Below, piece by piece: positions 39,585 through 52,203 of a DNA stretch of 64,000 nucleotides. A program made the position numbers and the translations under genes. The notes beneath the pieces are model-generated. The model ran no database searches. It was not told the DNA's origin and saw nothing but the letters and a program-made list of their open reading frames with translations. The DNA lies in the NCBI GenBank assembly GCA_030141605.1, contig JAQGDQ010000085.1:62001-126000 (forward strand), given 5' to 3'. The stretch's first letter is position 1; every line of letters begins with the position of its first letter. Source of the stretch: Tubiluchus corallicola. Taxonomy: Eukaryota; Priapulida; Priapulimorpha; Priapulimorphida; Tubiluchidae.

Positions 39585-39800
39585 ACCCACATCGGCACAG
39601 TAACCTTCCTAAACATTAGATCGATTTCAATTAGCAGAGGATAATGAGAGTCTTTCATCGATTATTAATTAGCTACAAATAGCGCGCATTATTATTGGTT
39701 AATGTGTAATTCTCATTGGCTGTCCAGAGCAATAATTACTCGCATTCGATTCCTTCATTAGTGGGAATCGAACTTATGCCTCTGTGATTATAAACAATTA
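39585..39800. promoter_or_regulatory. Candidate regulatory segment
   Basis: Clustered homeodomain-like cores (CAATTAGC near 39630, TTAATTAGC at 39665-39673, TAATTACTC near 39733) with TATTGG and CATTGGC CCAAT-like words, between plain AT-rich flanks. A B-box-like GTTCGATTCCC on the minus strand (39763-39773) is probably coincidental. Confidence 0.25.
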
Positions 39801-42404
39801 AGTGTAGCCAGCAGTATATTAATGGAAAAAACTGCCTTAATGGAAATTTTCCTTTTTTAATCGCAACTTTTAGTGAATTTATGATGTGTACATATAATTT
39901 CTATAAATTTTGTCGTCTAGAACTTACTGCATCGACAACTTAAGTACGTAATAATTGTATTTTATTTTATTTTATTATCTAACCTAATGAATGTTTATAC
40001 TCGAACGCGTGTAGATTTTTGTGTACCGTATATTTATAAATTTTGCCTCGTACTGATAAAGAAACCTAGTAACCCATGAAGAGGTCTATTTTGCCATGAT
40101 GTTGTGCTTCAAAGCTTACTTAAAAGTTGTGTTTTAATAAGATATAAATGAATCAATGAAGTAAATGAGACGTTTTTTAAATTTTAATTGCATCTGGTTT
40201 TTATTTATCAGACCTCATCTATAATCCTAAAATTAATAATTAAATGTATTAAACGCTTTTATTGAACGTGCATACCACTTTATAAGCAAAGCTGTTTTTT
40301 CGGCAGTCGCAGTTTTTGGGCGGTTGCCTGTGGTATAGTGTAAATAAGTGATATGAGTGCATGGTGAAGTTTGTGCTTAATCTCCAATGAACCAGAAAGA
40401 CAATCAGTAGGCCACAAGCATTTTTGTATGACTAAAACTGATCATCTTGTCCGTGCTTGTGCGTTTCTCAAATTATTGCTGCTCTTCCAACAAGCGAACA
40501 AACTTTTTGCAATATTCGTTGTACCAACTTAAATATAAGGAGCGTAATAAACTGATTAATCGATGTTTGCTGTTATTATAGGCATAACAGATCTGTTGAA
40601 TTGTGACACAGTATTGTACGCTGCTTAATTGTTGTTAATCGAAGATATGTGATTACGCATTTTTGAGCAATGTTGTGCATTGCAGCTATCAATTAACAGT
40701 GTAATAATTGTTTTAGCAAGTTTTTTTTATCAATGGCTAAATAATAGGGATAATTAAGTCCTATATTTGTCCTAAAATTGGACTTAGCCAGTCGCTACTA
40801 TAAGTCAAATTAGTAACAAAAAAAATTTGAAATCTGACAGAACCGCTGCATGTCAGTTTAAATAAAATTACTTGATTTTAATTTTGAAATGTGAAATGAA
40901 CAGTTTTGTTAGAGTTTTATTATGGGGCATTGTTTCCCCAATTTTCGTGTAAATAATTATGAATCTATCAAAGTCTTATATAAATAAAATGTATCGTAGG
41001 TTGAGAATGAATGGGCACGTGAAAGAGAAAATTCAAAAATAATTTTACATTAGTGTGCACATGTGTGTTTTAACATTTACACCAATGCACAATGGCTCTT
41101 ATTAACATATCGAAAGATTTAAAATATTAAACAATTTACTATGCTAATATACCAGTTCGATGATTGTTTCTACGCAGAGATTTTTAGTTATAAGGAAACG
41201 ATTTCGTGTTTTTAAATATTTCGGATTTAACTGCCTACGAAATCTTACGTTCTAACGAATAGATGGAATTAAAGTACTTGTGAAGTTTCCACAGAGAACA
41301 TATAGCTAGCTTGTTCGAAAATGTTTATATTTTTATGATGTATTAATATTTAAAAATGTTATTAAGCATTTCGTATTAAGATGGTTACTGTGAAGTAAGA
41401 TCGTTTTCGTAACTCGAAAAAATTGAGATTTCATAGTTATTCTTGTTTGGGCAGCGACCCCAACACTCATGCTTGTCTAGAGACTTCTCCTATATGCGTT
41501 GTCGATAATGTCATTTTCAATAATATTATCAGGGACTACAGTAAGTCAATAAAATAAACGCAACGCTTAAGACCATTTCCAATAATATTTTGTCCTACAA
41601 AATTTCTGCAAACCTTCGAGTTTTTAACTTGTTTTTCTTCGAGACATCAACTTCTGTAAATCTCCCTAGTGTTATTCTTGTGCACTGAAACGCTTAAGGC
41701 ACATTATACTTGAATGAAATGATGTGTGGAAACAGATCATAATGCATTCGGTTCACGACAATCTAGGGGTCACACCCCTATAGTTATCCGCGAGGATGAT
41801 TGCATACTAAACCATGTTGGCTCTACTGCACACTGATCAATCTTGAACCATGTACATCACAGTCGTCTCAGTGCTCCACAACTGCAATGTCAAATCATAA
41901 TACAATAAAACAGCGTTCGGGCTGATCTATGGTTTTCGCTGATCTATGGTTTGCGCTTGAAAGCACAAAATAGCGTACCACAACTGTTATTATGCTCTGC
42001 GGCGAGTTTCTTGAAAGAAAAAAGTCCAAGAGGTTTTATGGCGCAGACCGGCGCGTTGTAAATGCTTGTGAAATTTCTGAGCGTCCTTTTGTGTGTAGTG
42101 TGACTACTACTACTTTATAGCGGCATGGTCTTACCATGTACACACTGTCTTGGCAAAATCACAATTTCTTAATTGTGTTTGTAAAGCGAAACGCCCGATA
42201 CTGAAGTGTATTTCACAATAAACATTGCACAGACTACAGTAGCTCTTGCTTTCCGCAAACTGCTATAATCATACACGTATAATTTGCATAAATTTAACGA
42301 AAAGCAAAAGATTTTAATTTGAAGGCACAAAATGTCCAAAAACACACTGTTTGAGTTCCCCTTTTATTTCGTATTACAAAATTTTGATATTTTCAACTTA
42401 ACAC

Positions 42405-42465
42405 ATCTGGGCTAGAACGGATTTGAACCTAGGCTTAAATATAAAAGGCAAGATTTTCTTGTATA
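42405..42465 (-). mobile_element. B-box-containing tRNA-like remnant
   Basis: The minus strand reads GGTTCAAATCC at 42419-42429, a near-perfect polymerase III B box in CCTAGGTTCAAATCCG. Upstream sequence CTTGCCTTTTATATTTAAG could be a worn anticodon arm. No convincing A box remains. It may belong to the same SINE family as 48.6 kb. Confidence 0.3.
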
Positions 42466-43060
42466 GTTATGTAATTATCCGTATTCATAATTTTTTGTTT
42501 TTGTGAGTAGCATTTTGATAATAATAAATAAATAAAAAATTATTATTGTTGTTAGCAATTATCACAGCAAGACCTATAATTATAATATTAATTCACTGCA
42601 TGTATAAACGTGGCAGAAAATTTTTAACTTGCAAACATTTCAAATATCGTTTGGAAATTGAAACTGAAAAGCACGAAAACGATAACATTATTTGATCAAT
42701 TCTAGGCGGCCAAACGAGAATTCTCTATGAAGATTAGAATCGAAGGCTCTGCCAGTCTTCACGTTATCCGACTGTCAAAAGTGACACTTCTATCTGCAGC
42801 TACAAGAGCCCTGTGCAGGCAATAAGTCGTAGAGAAAGAGTCAGGTTTTGTCTCCCAGAGAATCAACGGAATAATTTACACTGTACAGTCACTGCAGTGC
42901 TGTGTAGACCTATCTTCAAAAAAGACTTACTACTCATAAATGACGTTGCGGTAACCGTTTTTTTACGTAGTAATATTTTGTTTTTAATAAGTCACAAACA
43001 GTTTTTAACAACTAAATTTTCATTTGTAGTTTTCTTGTGTATCTATTACATACTCCAGTG

Positions 43061-43096
43061 GATTAGATTAGATCGGAATTAGATTAGATTAGATTT
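43061..43096. repeat. (GATTA)n pentanucleotide repeat
   Basis: GATTAGATTAGATCGGAATT followed by AGATTAGATTAGATT. Confidence 0.9.
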
Positions 43097-43792
43097 TAAT
43101 ATTTTTTTTATTTCCATTTATATACTGTGTTACGCTACGCGCATTTTACTATAATTACACTAAAACGGGATGGGTTGTGTTTTACCTTAAAACGTTACAA
43201 TATCTTCACTTCATCGTGAACTATAAACATTGCCTTCGTATTAATAGGATACAAAAGCTCGATTGCGGCCCCGAAGGGAGTTTCACTGATGAAAAATGAT
43301 TACGGTCTTTAATGATTACGTTTAGGCATTGTTTCCAAATGCATGCTTTAGTGCATCGCTACCTAAGTTTCATTGTATAAACGTTAGTTGACGAATATAA
43401 TGTGAGCTATTATTATTATCTTTTTTGGTAACTTGTTAGTTAACTTGTTTAGAAAAATTATTGAATAAGTCGAAATAAAGGAGTTACTCTAACTCGATCT
43501 TCATACGTGCTAGACCATTCGTTTAGTGCTACTGGTTTAAGTAGAATGAATAAAAATCAACTAAGCTCAGCTGTCCATGTAATTACATCTAGAGCTTTAT
43601 CAACTCAGTGAAGGTGAGTGGAAGCAAACATTAGCAGATGCAACGTGATTATGCATACGCGTGCAATGCAAATTTCACCGTGTCCTCCTCCTATACAGCA
43701 GGCGACAGATTTCACAGGATAAGTGTGCGCTGGATGATTGGGAGAACAGGAGAAAGAGAAGGAGATAGAGAGAGAGAGGGGAAGAGAGAAAG

Positions 43793-44030
43793 AGAGAGAC
43801 CAACGGACAGACAGAGACATAAAGGGAGAGAAAGATTTGACTTAATTTACTTTGGTTTTTTAATCCAGTCAATGTTCGTGGCAGAAATATTTACAACAAT
43901 ACAATTATAATACCAAAATTAAAACAAATAAACAAATTTGCAAAGTTAGAAAATAACATTCGCGAAGATTACAAAAATAATAATCATAATATTAATAAAA
44001 AGAAAGAGGGAGAGAGACAAAGAGAAAGAG
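43793..44030. repeat. Tandem segmental duplication, copy 1
   Basis: Begins AGACCAACGGACAGACAGAG and continues through ATAAAG, GAGAGAAAGATTT, CTTAATTTA, ACAATACAAT and ATACCAAAATTAA. It ends in AATAATATTAATAAA and an AGAGGGAGAGAG purine run. The same order recurs at 44165-44395. Confidence 0.8.
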
Positions 44031-44164
44031 AAAGAGAGAGGGGGAGAGACAGAAGGAGAGAAAAGAAAGAGAGAGAGAGTGAGCGAGAGAGAGAGAGCGT
44101 GTGTGTGTGTGTGTGCGTGCGTGTGTGTGTGTCAGAGAGAGAGAGAGAGACAGACAGACAGGAG

Positions 44165-44395
44165 CGAAAGAGACCAACACACAGACAGAGACATAAAGTG
44201 AGAGAAAAGATTTAACTTAATTTAATTCAGTCTTTTATTCTAAAGAAACACAAATGTTTACTACAATACAATCATAACACCAAAATTAACACTTACAATT
44301 AAACATAAATTTGCAAGCTAGAATATTACAAACGCAAATATTACAAAAATAATAATATTGATAAAGAGAAAGAGGGAGAGAGCGAGAAAGACGAA
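44165..44395. repeat. Tandem segmental duplication, copy 2
   Basis: Repeats 43793-44030 in the same order about 372 bp downstream: AGACCAACACACAGACAGAG, TTTAACTTAATTTAATT, CTACAATACAATCATAA, CACCAAAATTAA, AATAATATTGATAAA, then AGAGGGAGAGAG. The purine-rich flanks of both copies suggest unequal exchange between (GA)n tracts. Confidence 0.8.
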
Positions 44396-44460
44396 TACAG
44401 AGGTGACAGAGAAGAGAGTGTGTGAGAGAAAGAAGCGGCAGAATCTCTGAGCTCAGCTAC

Positions 44461-45289
44461 TGTGTGTAAATGGAAGTGTGTGTCTCTTGATATCATCGGT
44501 AACATCTGCATTAAGTGATGTTATGTCAAGGGACAAAACGTCTTCATAATGCAGAATCATATATATGAACGGTAAGCATATTTAGAAATAGATGCACATG
44601 CTCAAATGACTAATGCACTAAACTTGAGACATATACTCCATATTAAAATAACACATTGTTCTTGTTTATGTAGATATATTAAATAATTGTTTAGGATTAT
44701 AATATCAAATAATATTTTAATTAATAATTTATATTTTTGTTACTCGGTAATATTAATATATTCTCTTCAGATATCCGTTTTTATTTAAATGTGATTTCAC
44801 TCACTAAAAGCGTTTTTATATCACACAGGCGCAAATATAAATACTGGAAGCGTTCATTATTTCTTGCTTTGCTTTTTCTGATTACCGTTTCATTTTTGTT
44901 TATCCTCAGTTTGTAAAAACTAAAGACAAACTAAAGACATACCCTAAAATTACCTACTTTACTTACTTCCTTTACAGTATATAATTATATATCTACACAA
45001 ATTTACACGAAACGTACTCTCTATACTGTCTGCAGTTCATATGTTTCATGAATAGCTGAATTTCTGAATTTGTTTTTTAATTGTTGTACGTTAAGAGCCT
45101 GTATTGAATATCTATGAACATAAATAGAAAATCAATAAGATGATCAATAGCTTACAGTGTTTATGTAGGTCTAAATGTGCCTCGGGCAATACTGTAGTCC
45201 TTTTATAATTAATTTGATTTTATACAGTGGAAGTATTGGCCCTTGGCTATTATATCACGAAGTGCTATGACAATGGGTGTCATAGAAGT
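44461..45289. other. No recognised feature
   Basis: AT-rich unique sequence without a long open frame. Confidence 0.55.
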
Positions 45290-45795
45290 AGCCAGATATG
45301 ATGATGACAACGACAATGATGATGCTGCTGTTTCTGATGATGATGACAATGCTGCTGGTGGTAGTGGTGGTGGTGGTGACGCGACGATGTTAATGGTTAT
45401 TGTACATATATGGTACTGGTGGTGACGAGGTAGTACTAGTGGTGATAGTGGTGACGGTAGTAATGACGGGAGCGACAATATTATTTGTGGTGACAATAAT
45501 GGCAGCGGGGGGAGGGGGGTAGTGGTAAATGTCGTGAGGTGTGCTGTTGGTTAGTTTTCATTTTATGTAAGATGACAATCACAAAAATACTGACGATGAT
45601 GATGGTGATGACGCCGACGACGACAACGATGATGATGACAATTTAGCAGCGCTGTGAGGATGAACAATGATGATGCTGACAATGAAAGTTACGATGAAAG
45701 TGATGAAACGTTTGCCTCTGATTCTGCTGTACTGATGACAGCAGAAGCTAATGGCGATGACGCAGATAATAACGATGCAGTTTTGACGATAATTA
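45290..45795. repeat. GAT/GAC/GGT triplet-rich region
   Basis: GATGATGACAACGACAATG-type sequence, a GGTGGT run (45355-45430), a G-run at about 45508-45520, then a second GATGATG tract (45590-45790). Asp-rich frames here are artefacts of the repeat. Confidence 0.85.
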
Positions 45796-45929
45796 TGTAA
45801 CTTGCATTACGTTCATTTCTAGCTTTTGTAGAACAATCAACGTCACACTCAGGAACCCCCTATGAGTAAGAGCACAAGTCCGCCCAGTGACTAGCGTTTA
45901 ATCTGATCGCCCATCTCATCTGATTGCCC

Positions 45930-46180
45930 TGTTTATTGAGTGATTTTTAGAAAAGACAAACTCGGCTAGTCAGTTTCAATTAGCCTGCCTCTGTTTACTT
46001 TTCAGCTTGTTACTGCGCTTAATCTTGATTGTATTAGCTAATAATATGATTATTGGCGAACTAGGTGCACTATATATGTGGCTTGATTATAACATTAATA
46101 TCTCGCTTTGATGTGTTATGGCGCTTTTATGGCCTTTTCAGTGTTCAGTGTCAACAATAATGCGCTCAGTGCTACTGAAA
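45930..46180. promoter_or_regulatory. Candidate regulatory segment
   Basis: About 6.7 kb beyond the 3' end of the SoxB1 coding region. Contains TCAATTAGCC, CTTAATCTTGATTG, TATTGGCGAA, a SOX/TCF-like CGCTTTGATGTG (about 46104-46115) and CAACAATAATG. Repeat-free, and follows directly after the GAT-rich tract. Confidence 0.25.
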
Positions 46181-47674
46181 TTTACTAAGTGACTGTCTGT
46201 TTGTAAGCTGTCAGTTTTCACCACTTAAAAATGCGGTCAAATATTATCCAATAATGGCTATAATGTAGATGTAGAATTTTTATGAAGAAACGCGGCATAA
46301 TATCAAGGTAAATAATTCCATAATTAGCATAGAAATTTTGCTTTTATTTTGACTATGCTGCCAATTGACACTGTTCTGCTGCTTGTGTCTTGTTTAACAC
46401 TGATTAACACCGGCTTTAAAGGCAAATGAAAATTTTGCTACTACAATTCCTATTACAACATGTTTTAATTTATACTGCAAAAAATAATGCAATGAATTCA
46501 GTTTGGTCCATCTGTTTGATACATCAAACGGCATAATTTCAATTTAATTAAATCCACCGTGCCCAACCACCGAGTACGATTACATTAGCAATAATAGTTT
46601 TTGTGTTATACTTTGCTTACACATCTTGCTCTATAACCAATTGTTCCATACTTGTAATTTTAATTTTTAACAATTAAACCAAAAAATCATTTTTTTCTGA
46701 CCACAAAAATTTTAAACAATCTTTAGTATTAGCGACTGATTAAAATTATTCCTGTACTCTCTGTTGACTGAAGTGAATCATATGTAATAATCCCAATTTC
46801 GCGCATCTGCAACGAATTCTTTTCAAAGTTCGATTAATTAGTCCTTTTAGATTCTTCTCATACGCCACACTGCGTTTTAACTTTTCAGTCAGTATAAATA
46901 GACGTTAAGGTGAGCTTATAATGCCTATGTGTTCTTTACAATCCTATTTAGTTAAGCTTGTTTCACACTAAATAATTTCACAATCTGTAGCTACTACATT
47001 CTACAAAGCTCTTGTTCCCCTTGATAACTTTATCACTTTTAAATAATGCCAGTGTATATGCACGACTCGCTTAATTAAATTCACCCGGTTATATAAATAT
47101 TTATTTACATATTCCGATATTTCAACCCTCTTATTTATTTAATTTAACGGTTAATTTAATTATTTTCCTTGCTCTCTCTTAAATTAGCATTTGATGAAAA
47201 TCGCTTCTGAGGGGTTCATTCGCAAATAAAGCCACGCCAGTCGGCTATAAGATTACTCGACTTGTTTTTGCACCTGCTTATACCTAACATGGTTATGACA
47301 TTATGGTTACTGTAGACTGCCTCTATTTGCCTGATTCTTCTTCTGTTTTGGCACGGAATAGCTTTAATACAGTATCGCTGCAATAATTATCAGGTCATTC
47401 AGTTTTATGGTGAGCCTATAATTACACTATACTCATACAGTTAGGTATGTGCTTGCATGCTGAGAATGGGCAATTGGAGATAAATTTCATTAAGAATGCG
47501 CTAACGTTATCATCGACGACTTTTATACAGCTTGACGGTTCGACATTGCAGCCTTGATGTTTGAGTAGCTGCTTAAAACTGCTTTTATTGCTATTTAAGT
47601 TGAAAAAAACAGTTAATGTTTTTGGGTCAAAATTAGAAAAAATTGACTGATTGTTAATCAATAAATCGTCTTAT
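46181..47674. other. No gene; scattered AATTA-type words
   Basis: Unique AT-rich sequence. 46800-47290 is rich in TTAATTA cores but AT content alone could explain this. Confidence 0.45.
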
Positions 47675-48070
47675 TGATTGCCGTTTCATCATTGTATTAT
47701 TTATGTTTTTATTCTTACTATATTGTTCTTTTTAATTTTTAAGCACTACTACATCGTACGCACATACTTTAATTATATATTATACATTACAATTAATGAT
47801 AATATGACTATTATATTGCTATATAATAGTTATTATATAACAATTGCTATATTGATTTATATGTATAATTTTTGATTGTTGATTATGATTTGCATTGTAC
47901 TGTAACATGGATTTTGTTCTGAAATAAAAGTATTCATACAGTCAATCAATATTAGTATGGTTATTAATAAACTATAATTAATTTACACAACTATTATTAT
48001 TATAACTAGTGCTATTATCATATCATTATTACTATTGTTACTATAATGATTATTTTTGGTGTTTATTGAA
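47675..48070. repeat. AT-rich low-complexity region
   Basis: Dense TATTAT, ATATAT and TTATTA words with almost no G or C. No gene is seen. Confidence 0.75.
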
Positions 48071-48577
48071 AAAGAAATACAATAAATAACTTACACTTAT
48101 ACACAACTGTGTAAAATAGTTTTGACATATACTACACTCGCTACTGATAAAATAACACACACTTTAACCGACATTACTGATACATTTTGACGATTTATTT
48201 TTGCCGGAATTTAAATTTGCTTGGTTGCTTGGCAATATATTGAACGTCTTCGTGCGTCATCATAAATGCTTGAGCCCTCGGAAGTAAGAGCTCAGATAAA
48301 ATTATTATAATTTTTGCAAAAAGCACCAACTCGACGCTAGAAATGGCAAGAATGAAAGAAGGGCGGCAATCGGGCAGCAATATTATTAAAATAAAAAAAT
48401 ACTTTATTGTAAAATATAAAATGTCTGAATTTGAAACACCAAATAAGATTTAAATATTTTCTTTTACACAGTGAGATAATAATTTTTCCCTTTAGAGCAA
48501 GAAACAACATAGTTAAATTTTAATGATAGCGTAAAACCACATCTAATTTAATTTTGAAATGAAACTTTGAAAAAGGT

Positions 48578-48655
48578 TGAGAAACACAGCCAGTATTTGA
48601 ACCCGCGATCTTCTTTTTATAAGGCAGACGCTATAGACGCTTTATGTTGAGATTA
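48578..48655 (-). mobile_element. tRNA-derived remnant (SINE head or tRNA pseudogene)
   Basis: On the minus strand AGCGTCTGCCTTATAAA is followed by AGAAGATCGCGGGTTCAAAT, the layout of an anticodon arm, variable loop and B box (GGGTTCAAAT, about 48597-48606). The expected pairing partner of the T stem is altered and the A-box half is degenerate, so this is not a functional tRNA. A tRNA-derived SINE is the likeliest source. Confidence 0.5.
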
Positions 48656-49159
48656 TAAATGAAGCATTTTATTATAAATTTAGCTAGTAATAATTAAACG
48701 TGTGATGCACTTTAGCCAACAAATTTCCAACAAACATAATACGATTAAAACCATATTTAGTTTTGCCATATATTTCTAATTTGTTGTGTTCCTGCTTATA
48801 CTAATAAATTGACATCAACATAAACTAAAATCAGCAACCAGATTAATAAGGAATTCTTAACCAACAGTTTATGGTTCTTTTATATGCTGACGTGCTTATA
48901 TTTTTTTCTTTAATAATGCAGTAAAATTATCAAATTTTTAGCAACCAATTATTACAATTTTGCACATACAACGAAAGACCAAGTTGCGTTGTACGTCAAA
49001 CCTGGTGACGCAATGCTCACGAACATTAAGAAACGTATCTCCAGTATTGCGTGTTCAGCAAGCATTTTTAAGCTGGCATGCAACAAGTAGCTTATATACG
49101 ATCTACTAATCTGCAATGAAACAAAATATTTTCCCTGCTATTAAATCACCTTCCCACCC

Positions 49160-49560
49160 TTAATCCCAAACCACTTGTCTCGGGGTATAAAATTACACGA
49201 ACCCCTATTCTGCAGGCGGCGCATCATGGCAATTAATTTTGCAGTAAACACAGGTTAGGATGCCCGCGGCAGGAGTACTGGTGAAACTGATGACTGGGAT
49301 ATTACCATACATAATCAGAGATTTACCATCAATCTCTGTTTTAATATCACATAGCGATAATTTACCCATAATAGAATATTATTCGCTTCAGTTCAATTAA
49401 TTAAGGCGCCTGAAATAAAGGTTTTTATTCGCCCGGTGTATTTTTAATTTATTTTCGCAGATTGTTTGATTTCGTCGGGCTTTTGTTAATTAATTAACTC
49501 TAAGTGAATTTTCTAAACGTCCCGTTGAGGCGTTAATAAGGCAAATACAGCAGAATTTAT
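49160..49560. promoter_or_regulatory. Candidate regulatory segment rich in homeodomain cores
   Basis: Higher GC than its surroundings and free of simple repeats. Contains CAATTAATTAAG (49394-49405), TTAATTAATTAAC (49486-49498) and a perfect short palindrome CAGAGATT/AATCTCTG (49316-49323 with 49331-49338). Reads like a constrained non-coding block, but no conservation test was possible. Confidence 0.3.
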
Positions 49561-50309
49561 TCTTTAAATAAATCGAATAAGAAAATGACAAAAATTGTAA
49601 ATCTGCTGCTTTCAGAAATGATAAAATGGATGAATAAAAAAGTACAAACTACGTTTAACCGAAAACAATGGAAGCCCAAAATGTTGTACGTATAAATTTT
49701 GTATGACTAGATATTATTTCCTGTAAACTATTTTACTATTTCCTATTTAATATTAAAATTATTTGGTACTTCATTTCAAGTTTTGATTACAAAATTATAA
49801 TGCTATAATGCTATTAAAATTAACTGCCATATTATCTACATTTTTTGCTTAAAATTTATTTCTGCCTAGAATGCTGAACCTTTGGTAACAGTTAAAAATA
49901 GTGAACATATTCTGAAATGTTTTGATACAATAATCAAATAATGTTAAACTGAATGTGGAATAAAATTATTAAAGAAACGACTTATTCCACATACAGTGAC
50001 CAGGTGTAGGCCATCATACTGGCGTGGACCCTGGGCTCGTAACGGTTAGCGTGATTTTAGTGCCTCAAGCTACTAACATTTACTGCATGCGTATATTACA
50101 AGCTACGCGCGAAAAATATAGACTCAATTTTAAAACCTGTTGAAATTACTCATATTCACTACTGGGCTATTTTTTTAGCAGATTTTCATTATTTCTTTAT
50201 GCAGTCTCGTGATAACTGTGCGACAAGCCGCAAGTATTAATAAATTTTTACATAAGTACGATTATATATCTATAATTTCATGATAATTTTTGCGTATATT
50301 GATGGCAAG

Positions 50310-50660
50310 AGTCGTGAAAAATTAACTGATGACAGCAGAAGAATTAATATTAATTTAGCCATCTCACAACGCGAAAATGCATGGTGAAAGCGTTAAATCA
50401 ATTTTAGATGCGGGTAAATATGTAATTAACAATCATGCTAATTTCACCTGTTTGAAAGCTGCAGCAGGTATAGGTGCAGCATGAAAATCTACAGTCTATC
50501 TTGATAAAGCAATTATACCGTCTAAACTGTGGCTGAGCGAAGCTAATAATTAACGGAGAAATTAGAGCAATTTCAGCCGACAGAGACTGTTGCTTGCGTC
50601 TGTAGAATCGGTTTAAAAATCGAACTATACCCGCGCCTTGAGGGATGTATCAATAATTAA
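50310..50660. promoter_or_regulatory. Candidate enhancer with SOX-POU site pair
   Basis: A non-repetitive segment about 2.4 kb beyond the 3' end of the SoxB1 coding region. It has AACAAT (50428-50433), one spacer base, ATGCTAAT (50435-50442), then an E-box CACCTG (50445-50450). TAATTAAC-type homeodomain cores lie at about 50423-50430. SOX-octamer composites are known to drive vertebrate Sox2 and its targets; here the SOX half is inverted relative to the classical CATTGT-ATGCAAAT order. Function is inferred. Confidence 0.35.
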
Positions 50661-51477
50661 AGCGTGTTTTGATGTCGTAAATATATTACAAAACGCTGGA
50701 ACTAATTGCTGGTTTTCGCTGGAAGAATTCGTGCCCCTGTCACTGTCCTATATTTCCCCGATGATATTGCCCTAGGCGATGGAGTGTTGCACGTCTTTAG
50801 TGCTACCAACCCATAAAGCGGAAGGTATGAGAGTAGCGCATATACAGTAGAAACTTGCTTAAAAACTAGGTTGTATCTCTGCATTCGCCTAATAGCCTGT
50901 AATAAGCAAAGATGAGCCTTGCGCTAAATTTCAATCTCTGCGCTCATTAAGGTTAAGAGGCTATGCGTAAACGGTTTAGTCGAGACGAGATTAGTCCATC
51001 GCTAAAGAGTCTTACGAGAAAAAATGTTGCGTAACAATTACATAATAATATATATCAATAAAGAATCATTGCAGCTTGTATCATTCTAATAACGTCAGCT
51101 GAATTAAACATAATAATAATAAAAAATAGTTATGTAAAATGAAATTTTGCTTTCGGAATTTTTAAATAAAATTAATATGAAAAGTGGGATCATATTAATC
51201 TAGATGGTAAAATTGAATACATATAGAAAAATATTTAAACTTTGAAATTGAGACTTGTATTTATGATATATGGCCACACATTTTTTTAGTTATAATTGCA
51301 ATTATGCTTAAATATCACTATTGGTTTTACTGCATGCACGAAAATATTAACCAGGGTGTTTTATTAAATATGAGAATCTTAAAAATATTTATTATGTATA
51401 TTTAAAACTACTATGAAAGAACCCATTCATTTTCAATTTTTTGCAATTTTGAATGATAGGTAATGATGAAAACTTTA
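50661..51477. other. No recognised feature
   Basis: AT-rich sequence beyond the 3' end of SoxB1. No gene. Confidence 0.5.
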
Positions 51478-51663
51478 TGCTATTGTTGATATTATTTTCA
51501 TTATTACTACTATTATAATTATTATTAATATTATCTTTATTATATTATTATTTTAATTATATAATATTATTTTTATTATTATATTTATTATTATTATTAT
51601 TGTTGATATTACTACATATTACAATCACTATCACCATCACCACCACCACCATCATCATCATTG
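51478..51663. repeat. ATT/ATC/CAC trinucleotide tract
   Basis: TTATTATTAT of varying phase (51490-51605), then ATCACCATCACCACC (51625-51663). Confidence 0.92.
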
Positions 51664-52197
51664 CCTTTATTAAAAATATATTTTTATTTATAGGGCTAAG
51701 CATAAAAATTTTCAACCTGAGAGCCAGCACGTTTTTTAGTAAGTGAAATGAAAATAATTGGTTTTGATATGTTAATCATGAGCGTGCGGAAGGTCCACCG
51801 TTCGAATAATTCAACGGCTAAATGCAGTGAATCAACGGCCAGCATCACTTAATATAAATAAAATTCTATAATTTTCGATAATAGAACAGGAAAATTATAA
51901 TACATTAACACATGTGTAATTAATTTAATTTATTCGTACTTCATTTATGCGTTTAAACAAAAAATACGTTAAACTTGGAACATATAACGTGATTTTTTTC
52001 TAATTTACATTATTTAGACCGAAATCGAAATGTCACACTTATATTATTGTAAACACTAATAATGATAGGAAAATAATTTTCCTGGAGAGATCCTGAAAAT
52101 TTCAAACATGTTGTGTAAAACACACTGACACTATAAATTATTATTATGGTAATTTTACGACTGCCTCAGTACTGGCAGTGATATGACTCGTATATAA

Positions 52198-52203
52198 TTT
52201 ATT
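52198..52203 (-). terminator. Candidate polyadenylation signal for SoxB1
   Basis: On the minus strand this reads AATAAA, the first canonical hexamer I found downstream of the SoxB1 stop. It implies a 3' UTR of about 640 nt. A weaker ATTAAA lies at about 52388-52393 and further AATAAA sites occur near 51930. The region is AT-rich, so chance hexamers are expected. Confidence 0.35.

Larger units (their letters stand above)
34951..43060. other. Long gene-free stretch
   Basis: Eight kilobases of AT-rich unique sequence. It is interrupted only by the trinucleotide tract at 35.8 kb, the candidate block at 39.6 kb, a short (GA)n at 39375-39393, an 18-bp tandem duplication (GCTGATCTATGGTTTTC, then GCTGATCTATGGTTTGC) at about 41921-41956 and the tRNA-like remnant at 42.4 kb. 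Frames of 89-98 codons at 36.6-37.4 kb are unrecognised. Confidence 0.5.
43736..44460. repeat. Purine-rich (GA)n block with (GT)n core
   Basis: Impure GAGA tracts at 43740-43830, 44000-44098, 44130-44170 and 44370-44430, with a GT run at 44097-44132. They flank and separate the two segmental copies. Reading frames here are low-complexity artefacts. Confidence 0.85.

Noticed and set aside
39763-39773. B-box-like GTTCGATTCCC as a tRNA gene
   Set aside because: No A box or cloverleaf in either direction; it sits in a candidate regulatory block.
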